Assembly (NCBI RefSeq): GCF_029382225.1
Contig: NZ_JARLTC010000003.1
Coordinates: 1 to 64,000, forward strand
DNA: 64,000 nt
Reading direction: 5' to 3'
Source: Spongiactinospora sp. TRM90649
GTDB taxonomy: Bacteria > Actinomycetota > Actinomycetes > Streptosporangiales > Streptosporangiaceae
Of this stretch, positions 42,253 through 51,700 are shown piece after piece. The first letter of the stretch is position 1. The number at the start of each line of letters is the position of its first letter. Made by a program: the position numbers and the translations under genes. The notes under the pieces were generated by a model. It had not been told where the DNA came from, ran no database searches, and was given only the letters and a program-made list of their open reading frames with translations.

Positions 42253-43215
42253 ATGGATCAAGGTTTCCGGACGTTCTACCCACCCATCGAGCCCTACGAC
42301 AGCGGCACACTCGATGTCGGCGACACCAACGAGATCTATTGGGAGACCTGCGGCACTCCCGGCGGCAAGCCCGCGCTCTTCCTGCACGGCGGCCCCGGCG
42401 GCGGCCTGCTGACCGACCACCGGCGGCTGTTCGACCCCTCGGCGTACCGAATCGTGCTGTTCGACCAGCGCAACTGCGGGCGCAGCACCCCGCACGCCGG
42501 AGACCCCGCCACCTCGCTCACCGCCAACACGACCTGGCACCTGGTCGAGGACATCGAGCGGCTGCGCGAGCACCTGGGCATCGACCGCTGGCTGGTCCTC
42601 GGCGGTTCGTGGGGCAGCACGCTGGCGCTGGCCTACGCGCAGCGCCACCCGGAGCGGGTCACCGAGCTGGTGCTGCGCGGCGTCTACCTGGCCCGCCGCT
42701 CCGACGAGTCGTGGTCGCTCACCGAGACCGGCGCGGCGCGGCTGTTCCCGGAGGAGTGGGCGCGGTTCCGCGACCTGATCCCGCTCGGCGAGCGCGGCGA
42801 CCTGCTCAGCGCGTACGGCAGGCGACTGTTCGACCCCGACCCCGCCGTCCATCTCCCGGCGGCCCACGCGTGGGCGGCCTGGGAGCTGTCGGCCAACACC
42901 CTGCTCCCCGTCGAGCCGCCCGAGCTGGACGACCGCACCGTGCTCGGCTTCGCCCGCATCGAGCAGCACTACTTCAGCCGGGGCTGCTTCCTCCAGGAGG
43001 GCGGGCTGCTGCGCGACGTCGACCGGATCCGCCACATCCCGGCCGTGCTGGTGAACGGCCGCTACGACATCAAGACGCCCCCGGAGCAGGCGTGGGATCT
43101 GCACCTGGCCTGGCCGGAGGCGGAGTTCCACATCGTGGAGAACGCGGGGCACGCGGGAGCCGAGCCGGGCACGCTGCACCACGTGGTCAGCGCGACCGAC
43201 CGGTTCCGCGCCTAG
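42253..43215 (+). CDS. pip: Prolyl iminopeptidase
   Basis: The 320-residue alpha/beta hydrolase shows the family marks: oxyanion LHGGPGGG, FDQRNCGRSTPH, the nucleophile elbow LGGSWGSTLALAYAQ (Ser), NGRYDIKTPP (Asp) and NAGHAG (His). It removes N-terminal proline from peptides in the cytoplasm (EC 3.4.11.5). The lid region (RDLIPLGERGDLLSAYGRRL) is the usual one. Its end overlaps the convergent DUF952 gene by 4 bp. Confidence 0.93.
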   Translation: MDQGFRTFYPPIEPYDSGTLDVGDTNEIYWETCGTPGGKPALFLHGGPGGGLLTDHRRLFDPSAYRIVLFDQRNCGRSTPHAGDPATSLTANTTWHLVEDIERLREHLGIDRWLVLGGSWGSTLALAYAQRHPERVTELVLRGVYLARRSDESWSLTETGAARLFPEEWARFRDLIPLGERGDLLSAYGRRLFDPDPAVHLPAAHAWAAWELSANTLLPVEPPELDDRTVLGFARIEQHYFSRGCFLQEGGLLRDVDRIRHIPAVLVNGRYDIKTPPEQAWDLHLAWPEAEFHIVENAGHAGAEPGTLHHVVSATDRFRA

Positions 43216-43559
43216 CCGGGCGGTGGAAAGGAGCCGTCGGGGCCGGGGACGAAGGGGACGACACGCACCACGGCGTCGGCGTTGAGCGGGCCGTAGATAT
43301 GCGGAAAGGCGTCAGGCCGTCCGGGCACGGCCTCGTACTTGATCTCGGGGCCGACCAGGTCCTCGTCGATCTCCAGTAGCAGCAGGTCGCCGGCGTCGCG
43401 GTAGAAGGCGCCGGCGACCGACACCACCTGGCCCTGGGTGCTCGCGTGGATGAAGCCCTCCTCGGCGAGCGACCGGCCCCGGGTGGAGACCAGGTAGGCG
43501 CCCTCCTGCCGGGCTCGCTCCCAGTCTGCGGGGAAGGCGATGTGGTAGATCAGTCCCAT
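43212..43559 (-). CDS. DUF952 protein
   Basis: The 115-residue protein has the DUF952 pattern: YHIAFPADWERARQEGAYLV, then GRSLAEEGFIHASTQGQV and FPHIYGPLNADAVV. The fold is related to ADP-ribosyltransferase-like small proteins; function unknown. Complete and typical length. Confidence 0.88.
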   Translation of the reverse strand: MGLIYHIAFPADWERARQEGAYLVSTRGRSLAEEGFIHASTQGQVVSVAGAFYRDAGDLLLLEIDEDLVGPEIKYEAVPGRPDAFPHIYGPLNADAVVRVVPFVPGPDGSFPPPG

Positions 43560-43598
43560 CTCCCCATTCTGCCGGGAAGAAGACGGCGGAGACAGCGC

Positions 43599-43630
43599 TT
43601 GACATTGACATCGGTGTCAACGCTTACCGT
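43599..43630 (+). promoter_or_regulatory. MerR-type promoter with overlong spacer
   Basis: The -35 TTGACA (43599-43604) and the -10 candidate TACCGT (43625-43630) are 20 bp apart (19 if TTACCG is used), longer than the normal 17. The spacer contains the inverted repeat TTGACA-TCGG-TGTCAA (43605-43620). Overlong spacers with a central dyad are the hallmark of promoters remodelled by MerR regulators, and the next gene is a MerR protein. Confidence 0.7.
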
Positions 43631-43669
43631 GCCAATCAGCCACGGAGATGGCGATCAGGGAGGTACCGC

Positions 43670-44164
43670 ATGCGGATCGGCGAGCTGGCCGAGCGGACAG
43701 GGGTGAGCACCCGCTCGCTGCGCTACTACGAGCAGCAGGGAATGATCACGGCCCGCCGTACCGCGAACGGATACCGGGACTACGACGAGTCCGCCGTCCG
43801 GCTGGTCACGGAGATCCGTGAACTGCTGGCCGCCGGTTTCGGCCTGGAGGACGCACGGCCGTTCGTGGAGTGCCTGCGGGCGGGCCACGCGGCGGGCGAC
43901 GCCTGCCCGGAGTCCGTCGCGGTCTACCGGCGCAGGCTGGCCGAGATCGACGCGGAACTCCGCGCCCTGATCACGCGCAGGGCCGCCGTGGCCGACCAAC
44001 TGGCGCGCGCCTGTCCCGGCTGCGCCCTGTCCAGGGAGGCACACCATGATCACACTGACCACCGGAAACTTCGACGAGCAGGTGCTTCAGGCGGACAAGC
44101 CGGTGCTCGTCGAGTTCTGGGCCGACTGGTGCCCGCCGTGCCGGATGATCGCACCGATCCTTGA
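43670..44164 (+). CDS. MerR-family regulator with anomalous C-terminal extension
   Basis: The protein has the MerR DNA-binding start (MRIGELAERTGVSTRSLRYY, then EQQGMI) and a coiled-coil dimerisation helix. A Cys-rich end (ACPGC) around residue 120 suggests redox or metal sensing. After ALSREAH the frame runs on for about 40 more residues (HTDHRKLRRAGASGGQ...) through the first 119 bp of the thioredoxin gene in another frame; this tail looks non-native. Either a recent 1-bp indel removed the stop that would overlap the trx ATG, or the overlap is real. Confidence 0.85.
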   Translation: MRIGELAERTGVSTRSLRYYEQQGMITARRTANGYRDYDESAVRLVTEIRELLAAGFGLEDARPFVECLRAGHAAGDACPESVAVYRRRLAEIDAELRALITRRAAVADQLARACPGCALSREAHHDHTDHRKLRRAGASGGQAGARRVLGRLVPAVPDDRTDP

Positions 44165-44360
44165 CGAGATCGAGGCCGAGCACGGCGACCGGCTGACGGT
44201 CGCCAAGCTCAACGGCGACGACCACCCTGAGATCGTGCGGCGGTACGGCGTGATGGGCTTCCCGACGCTCAACTTGTATCGGGACGGCGAGGTCGTCCGG
44301 CAGATCGTCGGGGCCAAGCCCAAGCGGCTGTTGCTCGCCGACCTCGCGGGCCACTTCTAG
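44046..44360 (+). CDS. Thioredoxin with CPPC active site
   Basis: The 104-residue protein has the thioredoxin fold with FWADWCPPCRMIAPILDEI, the cis-Pro GFPTLNLYRDGE and a normal length. The active site is WCPPC instead of the common WCGPC; the second Pro is expected to alter redox potential. The neighbouring MerR gene and the MerR-type promoter suggest the pair is induced by oxidative, thiol or metal stress. Confidence 0.92.
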   Translation: MITLTTGNFDEQVLQADKPVLVEFWADWCPPCRMIAPILDEIEAEHGDRLTVAKLNGDDHPEIVRRYGVMGFPTLNLYRDGEVVRQIVGAKPKRLLLADLAGHF

Positions 44361-44365
44361 CCAGG

Positions 44366-44581
44366 TCAGCGCTTGCGGCCGAAGACGAAGTAGGCGATCG
44401 GCCCGAGGAAGTTGACGAAGGCGGCGACCGTCCAGACCCGCTTGGCGCCCCTGATCCGCTCGGCCGGGCGGCGGCGGATGTCGACGAGCGCCGCGATCAG
44501 CAACACGACCTGCACCACCGACGCGCCGCCGATCAGCCCCCGCTCCCCCCGGGACAGCTCGGACCACTTCTTCCTCGCCAT
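44366..44581 (-). CDS. Small membrane protein with PLDc_N domain
   Basis: The 71-residue protein from ATG 44581 has two membrane helices (GLIGGASVVQVVLLIAAL and WTVAAFVNFLGPIAYFVFG) ending in GRKR. The LGPIAYFVFGRK motif is typical of the PLDc_N (cardiolipin synthase N-terminal-like) small proteins. Function unknown. Convergent with the thioredoxin gene. Confidence 0.8.
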   Translation of the reverse strand: MARKKWSELSRGERGLIGGASVVQVVLLIAALVDIRRRPAERIRGAKRVWTVAAFVNFLGPIAYFVFGRKR

Positions 44582-44702
44582 TGACGCGCTCCTGACCTGG
44601 GGAATACGGGGACCTGACGGCCACACTACATCCGCGACGTCGCGCGGACGCGCCCGGCCACCGGCCCCGGCGGGGGCCGGTGGCACGCCCGGCGCGGGCG
44701 GG

Positions 44703-45137
44703 TCAGGCCGAAGCGTAGATGCGGTGGACGAACTCCGCGAGCTTGGCGTCGGGTAGCTCCTTGGCCAGGTCGGCCTCGCTGACCATGCCGACTATCCGGC
44801 GCTCGGATATCACCGGGACGCGCTTGATCTGGTGCTTCTCCATCGTGGCCAGCGCCTCCTCGACGCTGGTCCGCGCCTCCACCCACACCAGCCCGGCGGC
44901 CAGTTCGCCCGCCTCGGTGGTGTCGATGTCCCTGCCCTCGGCACAGCACTTGATCACGATGTCCCGGTCGGTGATGATGCCTTTGAGCCGATCGTCTTCC
45001 CCGCAGATGGGCAGCGCGCCGACATCGAGGTCACGCATGATGCGCGCGGCCTTTCGCAGACTGTCGTGCTCGCCGATGCACTTCGCCCCCTGGTGCATGA
45101 CGTTCTGAACGGTCATTTCGCCACTCCCCGTGGTCAT
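44703..45137 (-). CDS. CBS-pair protein (Hrp1-like)
   Basis: The 144-residue protein consists of two CBS motifs: TVQNVMHQGAKCIGEHDSLR, then GALPICGEDDRLKGIITDRD and VWVEARTSVEEALATMEKHQ, then RVPVISERRIVGMVSEADL. It resembles hypoxic response protein 1, a DosR-regulated actinobacterial protein binding adenine nucleotides. ATG 45137 follows AGGAGGG. It is divergent from the methyltransferase gene. Confidence 0.9.
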   Translation of the reverse strand: MTTGSGEMTVQNVMHQGAKCIGEHDSLRKAARIMRDLDVGALPICGEDDRLKGIITDRDIVIKCCAEGRDIDTTEAGELAAGLVWVEARTSVEEALATMEKHQIKRVPVISERRIVGMVSEADLAKELPDAKLAEFVHRIYASA

Positions 45138-45224
45138 CCGAATCCCTCCTGAACGATCGATTGACGTTCCCCCGCCCCCTACCCAAAACTTCCGGCATAC
45201 GCGTGTGATCTGGAAGGGACTCCA

Positions 45225-46088
45225 GTGGACGACCCCGGCGACACCTCCGTCCGGCCCGGCGACGAAGAGAACTGGTACCGGCTGCGGGCGAACGGCCGTC
45301 TCGACCCGGTGGAGTTGCGGACCGACCGGCCCCACCCGGCCCGGGTGTACGACTACCTGCTCGGCGGCAAGGACAACTTCCCCGCCGACCGCACCGCCGC
45401 CGAGGCGAGCCTGCGCAGGGCGCCGGGCTTACGCGTGGCCGCCCGCGCCAACCGCGACTTCCTGGCCCGTGCGGTGCGCGCGGCCCTCGCGGACGGCGTG
45501 CGCCAGTTCATCGACATCGGCACCGGCATTCCCACCAGCCCCAACGTGCACGAACTCGCCCAGGGGTCCACACCCGGCACCCGGGTCGTCTACGTGGACA
45601 ACGACCCGATCGTGGGCGCGCACGCCCGCGCGCTGCTGACCTCCTCGGGCGAGACCGCCTTCCTGCTCGCCGACGTGCGCGACCCCAAGGCCATCCTGGA
45701 CGCCCCGGAGACCCGCGACCTGATCGACTTCGACCGGCCGGTCGGCATCCTGTGCATCGCCACCCTGCACCACGTGCCCGACGAGGACGATCCGCAGGGC
45801 ATCATCGAGCGCCTGGTGGGCGCCGTGCCGTCCGGGAGCGTGCTGGCGCTGACGCACCTGGGCTCGGACCTCGCGCCCGAGGAGGCGGCGGCGATCGCCA
45901 CCGGCGCCGCGCGCGCGAGGGTCACCGTGCTGCCCCGCCCACGCGAGACGGTGGGCGCGTACTTCGACGGGCTCGACCTGCTCGCCCCCGGCCTGGTACG
46001 GGTGCCGGACTGGCGGCCGGAGCACGCGGTGCTGCCGGAGGATCTTGAGCAGACCTGGATCTACGGCGGCGTGGCGCGCAAACCATAG
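45225..46088 (+). CDS. SAM-dependent methyltransferase, DUF574 type (copy A)
   Basis: The 287-residue protein has the family marks ARVYDYLLGGKDNF, ADRTAAE, ARANRDFLARAVR, FIDIGTGIPTSPNVHELAQ (SAM-binding) and VVYVDNDPIV. These are putative S-adenosylmethionine methyltransferases widespread and multi-copy in actinomycetes; substrates are unknown. A second copy is at 55187-56002. The 3' end is followed by a hairpin. Confidence 0.9.
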   Translation: MDDPGDTSVRPGDEENWYRLRANGRLDPVELRTDRPHPARVYDYLLGGKDNFPADRTAAEASLRRAPGLRVAARANRDFLARAVRAALADGVRQFIDIGTGIPTSPNVHELAQGSTPGTRVVYVDNDPIVGAHARALLTSSGETAFLLADVRDPKAILDAPETRDLIDFDRPVGILCIATLHHVPDEDDPQGIIERLVGAVPSGSVLALTHLGSDLAPEEAAAIATGAARARVTVLPRPRETVGAYFDGLDLLAPGLVRVPDWRPEHAVLPEDLEQTWIYGGVARKP

Positions 46089-46119
46089 CCGCGCAAACGT
46101 AGCCACGGAAGCCGAAGCC

Positions 46120-46144
46120 GCGGCCACGGAAGCGGTGGCCGCGC
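46120..46144. terminator. Hairpin between convergent genes
   Basis: CGCGGCCAC (46120-46128) pairs with GTGGCCGCG (46136-46144) around a 7-base loop, in the gap between the methyltransferase stop (46088) and the end of the CapA-like gene (46151). It can terminate both convergent transcripts. Confidence 0.65.
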
Positions 46145-46150
46145 GAGCGG

Positions 46151-47128
46151 TCAGATCGGCGGGGGGAACACCACCACCAGCAGGCCGTCCTCGAACCTGA
46201 CGTCGGTGCCGAACTCGGCGCACGCGCGGGTGAACCGCTCGCGGATCCAGGCCAGGTCGTCTCCCCGGGCCAGGTCGGTGCGGCCGAACTCCAGGCGCAG
46301 CGGCACGGCGCGCAGCATGATCGGGCCGTGGTCGTCCACCGTCACCAGGTAGAGCAGCGACAGGTCGTTGCGGAGTTCGTCGTCCACGGCGTAGTCGTCG
46401 ATGAAGTCGCCCATGTCGTAGATGACGGGCGGCGCCACCCCGTGGAAGACGTGCGCGGAGTGCCCGGCGATCAGCCCCGCCCCGGCGTCCAGCAGCGCGT
46501 CCCCCGCCGCGCGGACGTACTCGCGCGGCCGGGCCGTCATGTTCGGGCCCCAGTGCGGGGTTACCACGACGAGGTCCGCGTCGGCGCGCGCCGAGCCGAC
46601 GGCGTCGCTCAGCCAGCCGGGAACGCCCTCGGCGAGATCGGCGTAGGCGATCCCCGGCGTATCGACGCCCGCCGCGTACCCGGCGGGGTGGTCGGCGACG
46701 CCGACCACCCCCAGCCGCGTCCCGGCCACCGCGATGACCGCGGGCTCCCTGGCCCGCCGTTCGTCCGCGCCCGCCCCCACGACGCGGATCTCGGCGCGCT
46801 CCAGATGTTCCAGCGTGTCCAGCAGGGCGTCGTGACCGTAGTCGAGGGCGTGGTTGTTGGCCAGCGTCACGCACCCGACGCCCAGCTCCGCCAGCAGGTC
46901 CGCCGCCTGCGGCGGCGCCCTGAAGTAGAACGGCTTGCCCGGCGCCGTCCACGGCTCGCCCCTGGCCGACACGCAGCACTCCAGGTTGAGCACCCACAGG
47001 TCGGCCTCGGCGAGGTAGCGCCGGACGCCGCCGGAGACGTAGGCGGACGGCTCGGCGGACCGGGAAAGCAGATCGGCGACGCCCCGCCCGAGCATCGTGT
47101 CACCGGTGAGCGCCAGCGTGACGGCCAT
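46151..47128 (-). CDS. CapA-family (poly-gamma-glutamate synthesis-type) metallophosphatase
   Basis: The 325-residue protein has the CapA fold marks: LALTGDTMLGRGV, LWVLNLECCVS, VTLANNHALDYGHDALLDTL, VVTPHWGPN, AGHSAHVFHG and YDMGDFIDDY. These are calcineurin-like metal ligands. No membrane anchor is seen, so it is probably cytoplasmic, unlike Bacillus CapA. Substrate unknown. Confidence 0.88.
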   Translation of the reverse strand: MAVTLALTGDTMLGRGVADLLSRSAEPSAYVSGGVRRYLAEADLWVLNLECCVSARGEPWTAPGKPFYFRAPPQAADLLAELGVGCVTLANNHALDYGHDALLDTLEHLERAEIRVVGAGADERRAREPAVIAVAGTRLGVVGVADHPAGYAAGVDTPGIAYADLAEGVPGWLSDAVGSARADADLVVVTPHWGPNMTARPREYVRAAGDALLDAGAGLIAGHSAHVFHGVAPPVIYDMGDFIDDYAVDDELRNDLSLLYLVTVDDHGPIMLRAVPLRLEFGRTDLARGDDLAWIRERFTRACAEFGTDVRFEDGLLVVVFPPPI

Positions 47129-47174
47129 GCTTGCCGCTTACCCGCCGAGGTGATCGGTAACCCGCGAAGGAATT

Positions 47175-47795
47175 TCAGCTCGCAGCTCTGACCTGGCGTT
47201 TCCTCGAACTGACCACGTCGTCGATGAGCCCGTACGCCTTCGCCTCCTCCGGCATCAGGATCTTGTCGCGTTCGAGGTCCTTGGCGACCTTCGCCACCGG
47301 CTGGCCGGTGTGCCTGGCCAGCAGCTCGTTCTGCAGGTCGCGCAGCCGCAGGATCTCGTTGGCGTGGATCTCCAGGTCGCTGCCGCTGCCCTGGCCGCCC
47401 TCGGTCCAGGGCTGGTGGACCAGGATCCGCGAGTTGGGCAGCGCCAGCCGCTTGCCCGTCGCCCCCGCGGCGAGCAGCACAGCGGCCGCCGACGCGGCCT
47501 GGCCCAGCACGATCGTGGACACCTCCGGCCGGATGAACTGCATGGTGTCGTAGATCGCCAGCATCGAGGTGAACGAGCCGCCTGGCGAGTCGATGTAGAT
47601 GTTGATGTCGCGGTCGGGGTCGATCGACTCCAGCGTGAGGAGCTGGGCCATGACGTCGTTGGCCGACGTGTCGTCCACCTGGACGCCCAGGAAGATGATC
47701 CGGTCCTCGAACAGCTTGTTGTAGGGGCTGGTCTCCTTGATGCCGTAGGTCGTCCGCTCCACGAACGACGGCAGGACGTGCCTGCTCTCGAACAT
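47175..47795 (-). CDS. clpP2: ATP-dependent Clp protease proteolytic subunit (ClpP2)
   Basis: The 206-residue ClpP from ATG 47795 has the catalytic serine in GQAASAAAVLLAAG (usually GMAASMGAFLL), the histidine in ILVHQPW, and the aspartate in KDLERDKILM. It follows the other clpP by 2 bp. Actinomycete ClpP1 and ClpP2 form mixed rings; a degrading complex needs ClpX or ClpC, neither of which is encoded here. The gene is therefore likely an accessory pair in addition to the core clpP1P2-clpX set. Confidence 0.92.
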   Translation of the reverse strand: MFESRHVLPSFVERTTYGIKETSPYNKLFEDRIIFLGVQVDDTSANDVMAQLLTLESIDPDRDINIYIDSPGGSFTSMLAIYDTMQFIRPEVSTIVLGQAASAAAVLLAAGATGKRLALPNSRILVHQPWTEGGQGSGSDLEIHANEILRLRDLQNELLARHTGQPVAKVAKDLERDKILMPEEAKAYGLIDDVVSSRKRQVRAAS

Positions 47796-47797
47796 CC

Positions 47798-48448
47798 TCA
47801 ACCCCCGTTCGCGGTCAGGTGGGTCGCCTGCGGCACCACCTCGTCGATCAGGCCGTAGTCCTTGGCCGCGGCCGCGGTGAACCAACGGTCGCGGTCCCAG
47901 TCCTCGCGGACCTGCTCCGGCGACTGCCCGCTGTGGTGGGCGATCCGCTCGGCGAGGACCTGCTTGACGTAGAGCATCTGCTCGGCCTGGATCGCGATGT
48001 CGGAGGCGGTGCCGCCGATGCCGCCGAGCGGCTGGTGCATCATGATCCGGGAGTAGGGCAACGAGTGCCGCTTGCCGGGGGCGCCCGCCGTCAGCAGGAC
48101 CTGGCCCATCGAGGCGGCGAGGCCGATCGCGACCGTGGCCACGTCGTTGGGCACGAACTGCATCATGTCGTAGATGGCCATCCCCGCCGAGACCGAACCG
48201 CCCGGGGAATTGATGTAGAGAAAGATGTCGCGCTCGGTGTCCTCGGCGCTCAGCAGCAGCAGCTCCGCGCAAATCCGGTTGGCGATGCCGTCATCGACCT
48301 CCTGCCCCAGGAAGATGATGCGCTTGCGCAGCAATCGCTGGTAGGTGTCCTCCAGCATCGGCGCGCGAGGGGCCTCGACGGCCCGCGCACGGACCCGCCC
48401 AATGTACTCATGACCCGTCGGCTCGCCCGGCCGCCACGGAGTGATCAT
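47798..48448 (-). CDS. clpP1: ATP-dependent Clp protease proteolytic subunit (ClpP1)
   Basis: The 216-residue ClpP has GLAASMGQVLLTAG (Ser), MMHQPLGG (His) and REDWDRDRWF (Asp). I chose ATG 48448 because AGGTGA lies about six bases upstream; GTG 48472 is an in-frame alternative. It is the first gene of the clpP pair. The N-terminal 35-40 residues (extra to mature ClpP) would be a processed propeptide. Confidence 0.92.
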   Translation of the reverse strand: MITPWRPGEPTGHEYIGRVRARAVEAPRAPMLEDTYQRLLRKRIIFLGQEVDDGIANRICAELLLLSAEDTERDIFLYINSPGGSVSAGMAIYDMMQFVPNDVATVAIGLAASMGQVLLTAGAPGKRHSLPYSRIMMHQPLGGIGGTASDIAIQAEQMLYVKQVLAERIAHHSGQSPEQVREDWDRDRWFTAAAAKDYGLIDEVVPQATHLTANGG

Positions 48449-48766
48449 TTGTTTCACCTGCTCTTCCGGCACTCATGAAGCGATTCCGGTGAATCGATTC
48501 GATGAAACGCTAACGCCGCCCCCGACCACCACGAAGTCATTTTCGCTGACGGCCAATAACACGCCGGGAAATCCACCGACAGCGGATTAAGCCGAAAGCG
48601 CACTCTGCTGAGCGCTAATATTCCTGGCGATTGGCGCGCCTCCTGTGTTATCCGCCGGTGACCAACCCTTCTCCGCACCGTAGTGACGAAACAGGCTGTG
48701 TCCGCCAATCACCCGTATTACCCTGCGGAGCAGCACGCGCACCCACCACGACGGAGGGGTCGGGAC

Positions 48767-51700
48767 ATGGCGGATGCCGGATGGCATTCGAGACGAGCGC
48801 TGAGCATCGGGGTGGCGGCGTTCGACGGGACGAACCTCGCACCGCTCGGCTTCGCGCCGGAGTTGTCGGCACGACTCGCCGAACGCCTGGAGAAACTCGG
48901 CTACACCACCACGCGCCCGCGCGTGCACACCGCGCCCGGAGCCCAGATCGGCGGCATGGTCTCCGCCGCGTTCGACGGCGACGGCCTCGCGGTGGTGCAC
49001 ATCCTCAGCCACGGCCAGGCCGTGGACCGAGCTGGAACGTTCTACGTGCTCGGCGCCGACGGCGTCGCCCACTCCTCGGCCAACGTCGGCGCCTGGCTCG
49101 CCGACCTGGAAGCGGTGCCGGGAAAAGCCCGTACTCTGTTCCTGCTCGACCTGTGCCAGTCCGGGACGACGGCGCGCTTTCCCTGGCAGGACGGCTCCGC
49201 GCAGGCGCGGGGCTGGGTGATGGCCGCCTGTGGCCACGACCAGGCCGCGTTCGACGGCCGCTTCACCCAAGCGCTGATCAACGTCCTGGACCGGCTGGCG
49301 GACGGCGACATGGACATCGACCCGGCGCTGCCGTACGTGCCGCTGCCGACGGTGGCCCGCGCCGTCCGCCAGGAGGTCAACCGGCTGACCGGGGGCGGAT
49401 ACCCGCAGCACGTCACCAACAGCCGGGTCGACATCGCCGACGACGTCGACGTGGCGTTCTTCCCCAACCCCGCGCACGACGCCGACAACCCGCGCCGCCT
49501 GCTGCGCCGTGACCTCGACATCGGGCTGGTGCCGTTCCTCGACGACCTCGACGAAGGGCTCGACGCCCGCCACTTCCTGAGCCGCGCGGCGGGCACCCGG
49601 ATGACCGAGGAGCTGATCGGCTGCTTCACCGGCAGAGACGCCCAGGTCAAGCAACTGTCGCCATGGCTCAACCGGGTCGGCGAGGGCACGCTCGCGGTCG
49701 TCACCGGCGGGCCGGGCTCGGGCAAGTCCGCCCTGCTCGGCGTCATGGTCTGCGCCGCGCACCCCCGCCTGCGCGCCCCCACCCGCCCGCTGTGGGACCG
49801 CAGCGCGCAGGCGCCGTACCCGATCGAGGACGGCTTCGCGGCCGTGCACGCCCGCCAGCGCGGCGTCCACGAGGTCGCCGGCTCCATCCACCGCCAGCTC
49901 GGCTTACCCGGCGAGGACACCGCACCGGCCGCCGTCATCGAGGCGGTGGGCGAGCTGACGCCGCACCCGGTGATCGTCGTGGACGCCCTCGACGAGGCCG
50001 CCGACGGGCCCGCCCTGATGACGAGCCTGCTGCTGCCCCTCGCCCGCGAGGCGGGCGCGCGGCTCCTCGTCGGCACCCGGCCCTACCCGGAGTACCAGCC
50101 GCTGCTGGACGCCGAGTACGTGGTCAACCTGGACTCCGTCCCCGCCGAGGTGCTGGAGGACGACCTCAAGAAGTACATCGACGAGCTGATGCGCACCACG
50201 ACCGACTACCGGCGGCGCACCGCCGTCCAGGGCGCGTTCGCCGGCGAGACGGCCTACACGCTCGCGCACGGCGCCGGCCCCACCCGCACCGGCGGCGAGT
50301 TCCTGGTCGCGGGCCTCTACACGCGGCACGTCGTGGCCGCCCACGCCGGGTCGCCGATCGAGAGCGTCGGCCGGGCCGAACGGCTCGGCCGGGAGGCTCC
50401 CCGCACGCTGCCCGAGGTGCTGGAACTCGACCTCGGGCTGCAGGACACCGAGCCGCTGCTGCGGCCCCTGTTGGTCACCCTGGCGCACGCGCTCGGCCAG
50501 GGCATGCCCGAGACGGTGCTGACCCGGGCGGTCGCCGCCGCCACCCCCGACGGCCGCGTCCCTTCCACCACCGAGGTTCGGCAGGCCCTCGACGCCGGGC
50601 GCTTCTACCTGCGCCAGGCCACCGAGACCGACGGCACGCTGCTCTACCGGCTGTTCCACCAGAGCCTGGCCGACCACCTGCGCGACGATTCCCCGGCCTT
50701 CGAGGCGGCGCTGCTGGACCGTCTGATGGCCCCGCTCGGCCCGCCCGACCGGCGCGACTGGTCGGCGGCCGAGCCGTACGTGCTGCGGCACCTGCGCGGG
50801 CACGCGTCCCGCGCGCGGCGCTCCGACGTGTTCGGCGGCGACCTGGGCATCCTGTTCGAGACCGACCCCGAGCCTTCGATGCTGGAGGCGTTCGGCGTCC
50901 GGCCCCTGCCCGGCCTGCTGGACCTGATCCGCGACTCCTCCCTGCCGATCGCGGAGCGAAGGGCCAGGGCGGCGCTGGTCGCCGCCCGCGCGGGGGACCG
51001 GGCCCTGGCCGAACGCTTCTCGACCACGTCCGGCGGCCCGGCGATCCCCTGGCGTCCGCTGTGGTCCCGGCCGCACGGCGACCCCGAGGAGCAGGCCACG
51101 CGCGACCAGATGACGCTGAAGGCGCTGGGCTCGGGCACGCTGCGAACCCCGCCGTCGCCGAGGGCCCTGGCGTGGACGGCTGCGCTCACCACTCTGGTGG
51201 CGGTCGGGGCGTATGTCGGCTTCGAGACTGGCACCGGCAATGGGTTCGCCCTGTTCGTGGCGAGCAACAAGGACATCTGGCCGAACTCCCTGTCGCTGAT
51301 GGCGATCTTCGTGCTGCTGACACTGGTCATCACCGTCACCGTCAGGTATCCCGCCCGGTTCGAACGCCTGGTCTACGACTACCTGGAAGAGAGGCGGGAA
51401 CGGCGGCTGCTCGGCACGTCGCTGGCGAAACAACGACGACGACGGCGACGCACACCCGTCCGTCTCACCTCGCGAGAGCGGACCACTCTCGTCGTCACCG
51501 GCTCGGGCCGCCGCCGCCCCACGCTCGTGCTCGGGGGCGACCGCGGGCTGTGGACGCGGCGCCTCGGCTCCGGCGGCACCTTCGAGCGAACCCGCATGCT
51601 GCGGACCGGCCGGGTGAACGCGCTGGCGGCCGTGGATCCGGACGGACTCCGGCCGCTGGTGGTGGTGGCGGGGTCGATGGGCGTCCTGGAGGTCTGGAAC

